From Candidatus Bathyarchaeota archaeon (GTDB taxonomy: Archaea > Thermoproteota > Bathyarchaeia > Bathyarchaeales > Bathycorpusculaceae): a DNA stretch of 11,602 bases. The position numbers and the translations under genes are program-made. Shown here one piece after another: positions 6,890-11,602 of this stretch. Location of the stretch: NCBI GenBank assembly GCA_030673805.1, contig DAOVIH010000037.1, forward strand, positions 1 to 11,602, given 5' to 3'. The notes beneath the pieces were generated by a model. It saw only the letters and a program-made list of their open reading frames with translations, had not been told where the DNA came from and ran no database searches. How positions within the stretch are numbered: position 1 is the stretch's first letter; every line of letters begins with the position of its first letter.

Positions 6890-6958
6890 TTAGGAAAAAC
6901 CTAAAATCTGTCGAAACTCTTTTTTGTCGCATGTTAAGTTAGGAAGGATGCAGTAAAG

Positions 6959-7201
6959 GTGAACCGAGGTAAACGTGCTTTGAGGTACAGAGATGCATTC
7001 CTGTTTGATTCAATAATTGTGGTCGGTGGTTTGCTTTTGTACTTGTATTCGACAAGCCAGATAAACTGGATGATCGAATCAGGCCAAAACCCACCTTATT
7101 CGCTACTTCAGATGCAAATATGGGGAATAACGATTTTGGCAGCAGGAGTGATTCTTTTGGTAGTTTTCATTGTCCTAGGTATCAAAGAATGGACAAGCTA
7201 A
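6959..7201 (+). CDS. Small two-helix membrane protein of unknown function
   Basis: The product has 80 residues. A basic N-terminus (MNRGKRALRYRD) precedes a first membrane segment (~16-31, SIIVVGGLLLYLY) and a second (~54-74, IWGITILAAGVILLVVFIVL), joined by a short polar loop with NPPYS. The Arg/Lys-rich start suggests the N-terminus lies inside, giving a hairpin with both ends in the cytoplasm. Start: GTG at 6959 with AGGAAGG eleven bases upstream and a TATA box at 6881-6889. No family recognised. It is divergent from the nucleotidyltransferase gene and sits alone ahead of a structured intergenic element, so no partner can be inferred. Confidence 0.65.
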   Translation: MNRGKRALRYRDAFLFDSIIVVGGLLLYLYSTSQINWMIESGQNPPYSLLQMQIWGITILAAGVILLVVFIVLGIKEWTS

Positions 7202-7232
7202 CAACGGGTTTTCAAACTAAACAAAAGAACGC

Positions 7233-7240
7233 ATAAATAA
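7233..7240 (+). promoter_or_regulatory. TATA-like box before the structured element
   Basis: ATAAATAA is centred ~24 bases before 7260, matching almost exactly the 5' end of the paired element at 7257-7329. This supports independent transcription of that element, but the box was judged by eye only. Confidence 0.4.
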
Positions 7241-7256
7241 TCAAAAACCAAGTCAA

Positions 7257-7329
7257 CCACTCATTTGAGCGATAGGAGCTCAAAAGAAGGTGGGGACGAA
7301 GAGGATTGCCTCCGGAGAGCTCTGAGTGG
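7257..7329 (+). ncRNA. Candidate three-way-junction RNA upstream of the tRNA thiolase
   Basis: CCACTCA (7257-7263) pairs perfectly with TGAGTGG (7323-7329), closing a 73-base element. Inside, TTTGAGC (7264-7270) pairs with GCTCAAA (7278-7284) around a seven-base loop, and GAGG (7301-7304) pairs with CCTC (7309-7312) around ATTG. This forms a compact three-way junction with a G-rich joining strand (7286-7300). GAGCTC occurs twice (7276-7281, 7317-7322), so an alternative helix between the copies could compete with the first hairpin, as in a switch. A TATA-like box sits at the right distance upstream. Despite the 7-bp terminal stem and 73-base length it lacks a T-loop and tRNA arm sizes. No known class recognised; either a small RNA or a cis-acting leader. 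Confidence 0.4.
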
Positions 7330-7333
7330 ATGG

Positions 7334-7342
7334 TTTATTTAA
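7334..7342 (+). promoter_or_regulatory. TATA box of the tRNA thiolase gene
   Basis: TTTATTTAA begins five bases after the structured element and points to a start site near 7364. That start would give a short leader to the ATG at 7376 and would exclude the TTG at 7361 from most of the transcript. It favours the ATG start and suggests that the upstream RNA can be a separate transcript. Confidence 0.45.
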
Positions 7343-7375
7343 TCCTAAAATACAAGACTATTGGCGTTGAGCTTG

Positions 7376-8323
7376 ATGGGCACAGATCGAAAGGTTTGCA
7401 GTCGTTGCAGAAGGTGCGAGAGTTTTTTTTATAGACCTTACTCTGGGGAGGTACTATGCAAGAAGTGTTTCTTGGGCACCATTGAAGGAAAAGTCAGGGC
7501 AACCATCGGAAAATACAAAATGTTCAGTTTTAAGGATAGGATAGCCGTGGCGGTTTCAGGGGGAAAGGACAGTCTGAGCCTGCTACAGATCTTGTCCAAG
7601 ATTGAAAAAAAACATTCTACGGCCTCCCTTGTAGCAATAATTGTGGACGAAGGAATCAGAGGATACCGAGATGAAGCTATAGAAATAGCAACTAACGCTT
7701 GTAAAAAGCTGGATATAGAGCACCAAGTAACCTACTTTAAAAAGTTATATGGAGTCACTCTTGAGGAGATAGTTGAAAGAATGCGGCAGACCCCAAAAAC
7801 TAGGCTTTCACCTTGCGCATACTGTGGCGTTCTGAGGCGGCGAGCGCTGAACGTGGCTGCTTTAAAAGTTGGAGCTAACAAGATAGCTACTGGTCACACT
7901 TTGGATGATGAGACCCAGACTATTCTTCTTAATATTTTCCACGGTGACGTCCCTGGAATTGCCCGAGAAAAACCAGTGACAGAAGTGGTGCACCCAAGAC
8001 TTGTTCAGAGAGTGAAACCTTTTTGCGAGATTCCAGAGCGAGAAACCGCTTTGTACGCTTACGTCAAAAAGATAAAGTTTCAAAGTGTTCCTTGTCCATA
8101 CTCTTCTGAGGCCTTAAGAAACGATATGCGTTTAATGCTCAACCGAGTTGAAGAGAAGCATCCAGGAACAAAATTCACAGTTTTCAGATCCATTGAAAAG
8201 ATAAGGTCTGCTTTGGAAGTTTGCGGCAAAAAAGAAGGGTTTAAAGAGTGTCGAGAATGTGGAGAACCCGCTTCTTTGGACCTGTGTAAGACTTGTCAGA
8301 TGCTAAAGCAAGTTAATAGTTGA
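7376..8323 (+). CDS. tRNA 2-thiolation protein, Ncs6/TtuA family
   Basis: A PP-loop ATPase that adenylates and thiolates tRNA uridine, at wobble U34 (NcsA/Ncs6) or ribothymidine 54 (TtuA), taking sulfur from a ubiquitin-like carrier. Counting from the ATG at 7376 (316 residues), the protein has the following. A zinc site uses C8/C11 and C28/C31. The P-loop AVSGGKDSLSLL spans ~59-70. The Fe-S/catalytic cysteines are C147/C150 in PCAYCG and C240 in VPCPYS, the arrangement known from TtuA. GHTLDDETQTILLN spans ~173-186. A C-terminal zinc site uses C292/C295 and C304/C307. The frame extends to a TTG at 7361, but homologues usually begin just before the first CxxC and the TATA box fits the ATG. 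The sequence cannot decide between U34 and T54 specificity. It is convergent with the DUF1922-like gene. Confidence 0.94.
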   Translation: MGTDRKVCSRCRRCESFFYRPYSGEVLCKKCFLGTIEGKVRATIGKYKMFSFKDRIAVAVSGGKDSLSLLQILSKIEKKHSTASLVAIIVDEGIRGYRDEAIEIATNACKKLDIEHQVTYFKKLYGVTLEEIVERMRQTPKTRLSPCAYCGVLRRRALNVAALKVGANKIATGHTLDDETQTILLNIFHGDVPGIAREKPVTEVVHPRLVQRVKPFCEIPERETALYAYVKKIKFQSVPCPYSSEALRNDMRLMLNRVEEKHPGTKFTVFRSIEKIRSALEVCGKKEGFKECRECGEPASLDLCKTCQMLKQVNS

Positions 8324-8351
8324 AACTGGTATTCCATCTAAAAGGCAAGGG

Positions 8352-8555
8352 CTATTGTGAGTTGGAATCTTTCCTCATTTTCAGTTTGCGCAGAATTTTA
8401 GATGCTTCAAAAGAGTTTTTAGCTATCGCCACCTTTTCTGCCTTGCTTATGGTTATCCGTGCGCCACAGTAGGAACATGATCTTGTTTTTTGGTCTTGGA
8501 TTGCTATTAGCAAGCATCTGCAATGGGTACATGCAACTATAACGGCGGACTTCAT
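8352..8555 (-). CDS. Small zinc-ribbon protein, DUF1922-like
   Basis: This 67-residue protein has paired cysteines C9/C12 and C27/C30 forming a zinc ribbon. A basic helix follows, EASKILRKLKMRK, that closely matches the end of the archaeal DUF1922 family (the structurally studied Methanothermobacter protein MTH1184 is the example I know). Family function is unknown. The fold and the basic helix suggest nucleic-acid or ribosome contact, which is inference. The start is an ATG with a TATA-like AAATATTAT at 8596-8604 (minus-strand promoter) and a leader of ~20 bases. It is convergent with the tRNA thiolase gene and is followed upstream by a 155-base gap in which I see no gene. Confidence 0.8.
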   Translation of the reverse strand: MKSAVIVACTHCRCLLIAIQDQKTRSCSYCGARITISKAEKVAIAKNSFEASKILRKLKMRKDSNSQ

Positions 8556-8595
8556 TCTTGATTGTTTCCAAAAGATCTTTCATAGCCAACGTAGA

Positions 8596-8610
8596 TAATA
8601 TTTAGGGCAA
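8596..8610 (-). promoter_or_regulatory. TATA box and shared ATTTAGGGCAA motif of the DUF1922-like gene
   Basis: Plus-strand AAATATTAT reads on the minus strand as a TATA-like element (8596-8604) whose expected start site is near 8574. It overlaps the 11-mer ATTTAGGGCAA (8600-8610), repeated exactly at 9506-9516 in the phosphate-operon promoter. Confidence 0.4.
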
Positions 8611-8710
8611 AAGAGGCGATTGAAGGCTACAGAGGTATCCCCAGAAAATTCAGCTTTGTCACTCCATAGCTCATCAATTTTGTCCACTTGGTTTGAGAGG
8701 CTTTTTGGAG

Positions 8711-8968
8711 TTATGGTTCCCAGCTTTCTAGCATATTCACTGTTGCTTCTGCCTTCAAAGAGTGAGTTAAACGGTAAAACCTGGTTCTGCCACTGAGTCT
8801 ATGATGAACCACCCCTTCACTTTCCAGCAATTCAAGATTCCGCATCGTAAGCCGATAGTTAATTCTGAGTTTTCGCATGATTGCGGATGGGTTAAGTTGC
8901 CCATAGCGATAGAGCAACTTGAGGATCTTCAATCGAGGTTTGGAGCAGAAAACGTCTTCCACTTTCAT
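8711..8968 (-). CDS. Winged-helix transcriptional regulator
   Basis: An 85-residue protein that is essentially one winged helix-turn-helix domain. SKPRLKILKLLYRYGQ (9-24) is the first helix, LNPSAIMRKLRINYRLTMRN (25-44) is the turn and recognition helix, LELLESEGVVHHR (45-57) begins the wing, and SGRTRFYRLT (59-68) is the second wing strand. This matches small ArsR/MarR-like archaeal regulators that act as dimers. No metal-binding cysteine pair is present (single Cys8), so metal sensing is unlikely. The ATG is preceded by AAAGGATGA as ribosome-binding site. It sits between two small zinc-protein genes and about 600 bases from the phosphate operon; the repeated ATTTAGGG sites there are possible targets, without direct evidence. 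Confidence 0.85.
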   Translation of the reverse strand: MKVEDVFCSKPRLKILKLLYRYGQLNPSAIMRKLRINYRLTMRNLELLESEGVVHHRLSGRTRFYRLTHSLKAEATVNMLESWEP

Positions 8969-9201
8969 TTATTCTTCATCCTTTCTCTTCAGTTTAGCTC
9001 GTTGAGCTGGGCCTTCCAACCAAACGAGGTGCAAGAGCCAATAGGAAAACAAAGGTAGATCCTCATGTATTGGGTAAGGCATACCAAGCACACAATGAGT
9101 TCCTAGCACACAAATAAAAAACTAACTTAGAAAGTACCTGCAAGGTACCCACAGAGTACTGTTAAAGTAATCACGAAAAAACGAGTTTCCAGGCAAGAAT
9201 C
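8969..9201. other. Intergenic leader region of the winged-helix gene
   Basis: No gene convinced me in these 233 bases. On the minus strand an AT-rich TTTTTTATTTGTG (9108-9120) may be the promoter for the regulator, leaving a leader of ~115 bases. That leader contains the small hairpin AGCTC-GTT-GAGCT (about 8996-9008). A cluster of GTAC sites lies upstream: GTACC-TGCAA-GGTAC (9134-9148) is a perfect stem-loop/inverted repeat, and AGTACT follows at 9155-9160. These could be operator elements. Confidence 0.3.
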
Positions 9202-9399
9202 CTAAGAAACGGTTTTGGGAGTGTCATGTTTGAGCTTACCATCACACCTTGGGCATCTAGGCATCATACCATTTCTGCGCATCATCTCGGTACTGCAGGC
9301 AAAACACAGATGTTTTTTACATTCTGGGCAATAGTAATGTTTTCCTTGAATACGTTGGCCACACATATAGCAAGTTTTTGTTAGATTGATGCTAGACAT
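9202..9399 (-). CDS. Small eight-cysteine zinc protein
   Basis: This 65-residue protein (from the ATG at 9399; a TTG four codons earlier at 9411 is possible) has four CxxC pairs: C10/C13, C24/C27, C32/C35 and C49/C52. The central KHYYCPECKKHLCFACS is followed by MMPRCPRCDGKLK. The interleaved spacing is what a two-zinc cross-brace (RING/treble-clef-like) fold needs, but tandem zinc ribbons are an equally simple reading. A RING-type activity should not be assumed. TCTTTTTATT (minus strand, 9431-9440) is a likely TATA box with a start near 9410, giving a short or leaderless transcript. It is divergent from the phosphate operon. Confidence 0.7.
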   Translation of the reverse strand: MSSINLTKTCYMCGQRIQGKHYYCPECKKHLCFACSTEMMRRNGMMPRCPRCDGKLKHDTPKTVS

Positions 9400-9430
9400 A
9401 CTGTTCAGCAATATATTGTTTGGAGGCTCA

Positions 9431-9440
9431 AATAAAAAGA
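9431..9440 (-). promoter_or_regulatory. TATA box of the eight-cysteine zinc protein gene
   Basis: On the minus strand this reads TCTTTTTATT. It is centred ~26 bases before an expected start site at 9410, eleven bases upstream of the ATG at 9399. Confidence 0.4.
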
Positions 9441-9485
9441 AAGTGGACTAAGCAGCCTAAGATCGTCATCATGCACTAACCACAG

Positions 9486-9516
9486 GATTTAGGGTTTTTT
9501 ATTTGATTTAGGGCAA
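9486..9516 (+). promoter_or_regulatory. Phosphate-operon promoter flanked by direct repeats
   Basis: A TATA-like TTTTTTATTTG (9495-9505) sits between two copies of GATTTAGGG (9486-9494 and 9505-9513), 19 bases apart. The predicted start site is near 9526, leaving a leader of ~28 bases before the ATG at 9554. Direct repeats bracketing the TATA box are what a regulator that controls TBP/TFB access would use. A near-two-turn spacing (19 bases) places both on the same DNA face. Confidence 0.5.
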
Positions 9517-9553
9517 TAAAACTAATATTTGCATGTGACTTCTAAGATAAGTC

Positions 9554-10180
9554 ATGGGTTTCAAAGAGTGGATCATTCCCCAAGACAAGATCTTCTATAA
9601 TCTTCTTGAGGAACAAGCAGAACTGGTGGTAAAAGCGGCTGAATTGTTCCAAACCATGCTCAGAGAATACGACAGTTTTGATGTGCTTATCACGAGAATG
9701 AAAATTTTGGAACATGAAGGAGACGAGATTGTGCACAACATAATTCGTAGATTGCACAAGTCATTCATTACGCCGATAGATCAAGAAGACATCTCCAAAC
9801 TCGCTTCTTTGTATGATGATGTGTTGGATTTGATTGATAGCGTTGCGAACAGAATTTTTCTCTTCAAGCTAAAGAAACCTAATAGCGTAATTTTAGAATT
9901 CGCTGATATTATTGTCCAACAGGTCAAGGAAGTAGGTGCGGCTACGAAACAAATTCGCAAGATTCACCAAGAAGAAATAGAGAAAATGTTCAAAGCGGTC
10001 CATAGTTTAGAGAATGAAGCGGACGATTTGCACGATTATTCGATCGTAGAGCTTTTCAAAGAAAAAGACCCGAAAAAAATTATGATCATGAAAGAAATAT
10101 ATGATTTCCTTGAGGAAATAACCGACAAGTGCGAAGATGTTTGCCTAGTTATTCAAGATATAGTCATAAAGAACGCTTGA
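9554..10180 (+). CDS. DUF47/PhoU-like phosphate transport accessory protein
   Basis: This 208-residue protein belongs to the PhoU-like DUF47 (TIGR00153) family, which commonly sits next to PiT phosphate permeases. It is all helical and built from two PhoU-type repeats. Each repeat carries the E/D-rich metal-cluster motif: LEHEGDEIVHN (52-62) and LENEADDLHDY (152-162), with further acidic clusters YDDVLDLID (87-95) and DFLEEITDKCEDV (184-196). The role is cytoplasmic control of, or gating support for, the permease. The stop is only four bases from the permease start, so the two genes form one operon, driven by the repeat-flanked promoter at 9486-9516. Confidence 0.93.
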   Translation: MGFKEWIIPQDKIFYNLLEEQAELVVKAAELFQTMLREYDSFDVLITRMKILEHEGDEIVHNIIRRLHKSFITPIDQEDISKLASLYDDVLDLIDSVANRIFLFKLKKPNSVILEFADIIVQQVKEVGAATKQIRKIHQEEIEKMFKAVHSLENEADDLHDYSIVELFKEKDPKKIMIMKEIYDFLEEITDKCEDVCLVIQDIVIKNA

Positions 10181-10184
10181 TAGT

Positions 10185-11180
10185 ATGGTCGACTTGGTTT
10201 TTCTTTTCGCGCTGGTTTTAGCTCTAATTTTTGGTTTTTGGACCGGTTTCACTGATGCAGCCTACACAACAGCTACTATTATTGCGACAAAAGCTGTGAA
10301 AACTAACCAAGCCATTGTATTGTCGGCAATCGGCGCTTTGGTAGGTATGACCCTTTTCGGTTCCGCGGTGGCCGTTACAATAGGAACAGGAATAATCGTC
10401 CCAGGTTATGCTTCAGGTGAAGTCCTCATTGCAACTTTGATGGGGGTCTTGATTTTTGATGTTATAGTCTCGTGGGTTTACGCTCTGCCTATTTCTGAAA
10501 CACACGTTTTGATCGGTGGATTAATTGGAGCAGGCATAGCAGCAGGGGGAGTTGAGATTATCCAAGTTGAAGGCATAGTCAACAAGATTATTATACCATT
10601 ACTAACTTCACCATTTATTGCGCTCATAGTTGCATACTTTCTTACATCGGTTATTATCAGGGCGTTTAGCAAGTACTCTGCGAGTAAGATGAACAAAAGG
10701 TTCAAGAGACTTCAGATCCTTTCTTCGTTTCTGTTTGCTGTTACTGACGCCACTAACGATGCGCAAAAAGTGATGGGAGTAATAACGATGCTCCTGTTGT
10801 ATTATGGGGCAATATCAGAATTCATCGTTCCATTTTGGGTAATCATAGCTTCATACATAGTGATCACTTCGGGAATTGTGTTCGGTGGATGGAGAATAGT
10901 TAAGACAATGGCTACCAAGATTACCCGATTAAGGCCATACCAAGGATTTTCAGGTGACCTAGCTAGCTCGGTAATACTTGGAGCAGCAGCTTTAGGAGGA
11001 GCGCCAGTCAGCTCAACCCACGTTGCTAATGGCACGCTACTGGGTGTAGGATTAACTCGTGGGACTAAGGCAGTTAAATGGGGGACTATGCGCAACATTA
11101 TCTGGGCTTGGATTATATCAGCCCCATTATCTGCCGTTTTCGCTTATGTTCTTTACCATTTAATAATCATCTTCATATGA
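10185..11180 (+). CDS. Inorganic phosphate permease, PiT family
   Basis: A 331-residue multi-spanning membrane protein that imports phosphate with a cation (Na+ or H+). It has the inverted duplication typical of PiT. The first half has the signature region GFTDAAYTTATIIATKA (21-37) and PISETHVLIGGLIGAG (102-117). The second half has TDATNDAQKVMG (187-198) and APVSSTHVANGTLLGVGL (273-290). About ten hydrophobic segments are visible, with a basic central loop (~163-176). The second signature is canonical (N191-D192-A-Q), whereas the first replaces the usual N-D-A-A-N with T-D-A-A-Y, keeping the Asp (D24). The upstream DUF47 gene is four bases away. The length is at the short end for the family, which fits bacterial and archaeal PiT rather than eukaryotic forms. 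Confidence 0.95.
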   Translation: MVDLVFLFALVLALIFGFWTGFTDAAYTTATIIATKAVKTNQAIVLSAIGALVGMTLFGSAVAVTIGTGIIVPGYASGEVLIATLMGVLIFDVIVSWVYALPISETHVLIGGLIGAGIAAGGVEIIQVEGIVNKIIIPLLTSPFIALIVAYFLTSVIIRAFSKYSASKMNKRFKRLQILSSFLFAVTDATNDAQKVMGVITMLLLYYGAISEFIVPFWVIIASYIVITSGIVFGGWRIVKTMATKITRLRPYQGFSGDLASSVILGAAALGGAPVSSTHVANGTLLGVGLTRGTKAVKWGTMRNIIWAWIISAPLSAVFAYVLYHLIIIFI

Positions 11181-11376
11181 TTGGGCACCTTACTGGCAAC
11201 AAACTTTCTGACTGACTATGTGAGCAAGTAAGCTAGCACCTAGGAACCAAAGATTAAAATCCCAAGAAGAAAAAAGGAGTAAGTCAGGGAAGTATTGATG
11301 ATGGGGCTTCAAGCTGATAATTCTGGGAAAAGCAAGTTAGCAATGGTATAAACACTTTTTTGGGGTTAAGTATTGG
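11181..11376. other. Downstream region of the phosphate operon
   Basis: No gene is convincing here. A 17-codon frame (ATG 11297 region, preceded by GGAG) exists but is too short to support. TATAAA (11347-11352) is a good TATA box for the small ORF that follows. The 13-mer GGAACCAAAGATT at 11243-11255 recurs at 11553-11565. T-tract CTTTTTT (11355-11361) may contribute to termination of the phosphate operon. Confidence 0.3.
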
Positions 11377-11523
11377 TTGCCCCGGGGAAAAGCGGTTTTT
11401 GTCCAAGATGCAAACCAGTACACGACAACTTTGCCAGTCAAACAACAAAGCAGTGAGGATTTGCTTGGGCGGAATGGATATTCTGATAAAGCTATTGAAG
11501 AAATTCTGGAATGGTATGACTAA
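11377..11523 (+). CDS. Likely 48-residue small protein
   Basis: The frame from TTG at 11377 gives MPRGKAVFVQDANQY at the N-terminus and ends with GYSDKAIEEILEWYD. The C-terminal part is strikingly protein-like: an amphipathic helix with regular Ile/Leu spacing and an aromatic end, which I associate with small archaeal proteins of unknown function. No named family can be given. TATAAA at 11347-11352 predicts transcription from ~11375, so the message would be leaderless or nearly so. TTG as a leaderless start is unusual and lowers confidence. There are no cysteines and no membrane segment. Confidence 0.45.
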   Translation: MPRGKAVFVQDANQYTTTLPVKQQSSEDLLGRNGYSDKAIEEILEWYD

Positions 11524-11602
11524 ATTTCACGTATCATTTCGCTTACCTTGCTGGAACCAAAGATTTTACTCCATGGGAAGGGTATCTTATGAGCCTTCAC
11601 TT
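11524..11602. other. Window end, possible partial genes
   Basis: Two short frames run to the right edge: plus-strand ATG at 11573 (MGRVSYEPSL) and a minus-strand frame from the edge to a TAG at 11520-11522 (…FPWSKIFGSSKVSEMIREI). Either could be a real end or start of a neighbouring gene; too little is visible to choose. Confidence 0.15.

Noticed and set aside
6040..7201. MNT/HEPN toxin-antitoxin system
   Set aside because: The nucleotidyltransferase is much longer than MNT antitoxins, has its own HTH-like tail and no HEPN-type neighbour on its strand.
7257..7329. tRNA gene (7-bp terminal stem, 73 bases)
   Set aside because: No T-loop sequence, no correctly sized D or anticodon arm, and no 3' arrangement of a T-stem before the acceptor strand.
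8801..9058. 85-codon plus-strand frame overlapping the winged-helix gene
   Set aside because: Opposite strand has a clear winged-helix domain with ribosome-binding site; this frame shows no domain.
11243..11565. Direct repeat GGAACCAAAGATT at 11243-11255 and 11553-11565 as mobile-element ends
   Set aside because: Same orientation, no transposase or target duplication between, and a related 11-mer (GGAACCAAAGA) occurs in coding sequence at 48-58, so chance is likely.
1..11602. CRISPR array, insertion sequence, integrase or prophage
   Set aside because: No regularly spaced repeats, no transposase/recombinase motifs and no phage structural genes; base and codon use look even across the window.

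Overview
The window looks like a stretch of an archaeal chromosome. It holds single-copy archaeal information-processing genes: pelota, a two-repeat TATA-binding protein and an Ncs6/TtuA-type tRNA thiolase. It also has a tungsten-type aldehyde:ferredoxin oxidoreductase, several GTG/TTG starts, A/T-rich TATA-like boxes in front of genes, and many small zinc-ribbon proteins. The mix fits an uncultivated TACK-type lineage (for example Bathyarchaeia), but that placement is inference. I see no CRISPR array, insertion sequence, integrase, rRNA or tRNA.

Layout. Positions 1-1579 (+): a helical protein cut by the window edge, start/stop-coupled to an SPFH (band 7/YdjI-like) protein with three C-terminal zinc ribbons, probably a membrane-associated stress unit. 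Positions 1667-3796 (-): a long aldehyde ferredoxin oxidoreductase with an unusual Fe-S cysteine spacing and a palindrome just upstream. Positions 3797-4194: a complex intergenic region with two TATA-like boxes, a fold-back RNA-like element and a doubtful small ORF. Positions 4195-5298 (+): pelota, read from a TTG. Positions 5377-5940 (+): TBP, with two stacked TATA-like boxes and a hairpin/T-tract terminator. Positions 6040-6771 (-): a nucleotidyltransferase fused to a helix-turn-helix-like C-terminus. Positions 6959-7201 (+): a two-helix membrane protein. Positions 7257-7329: a predicted three-way-junction RNA just before the tRNA thiolase (7376-8323, +). Positions 8352-9399 (-): three small minus-strand genes, a DUF1922-like zinc ribbon, a winged-helix regulator and an eight-cysteine zinc protein. 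Positions 9554-11180 (+): a two-gene phosphate operon, a DUF47/PhoU-like protein followed by a PiT permease. The last 420 bases hold a likely 48-residue protein and otherwise little I can assign.

Functionally the window combines translation quality control (pelota), transcription initiation (TBP), tRNA wobble or ribothymidine thiolation, inorganic phosphate uptake and ferredoxin-linked aldehyde oxidation. These are mostly independent units. The clear operons are the helical/SPFH pair and the DUF47/PiT pair. The candidates most worth pursuing are the two structured intergenic elements (3921-4000 and 7257-7329), the repeat-flanked phosphate promoter, and the small uncharacterised proteins. I found no convincing wholly new multi-gene system.
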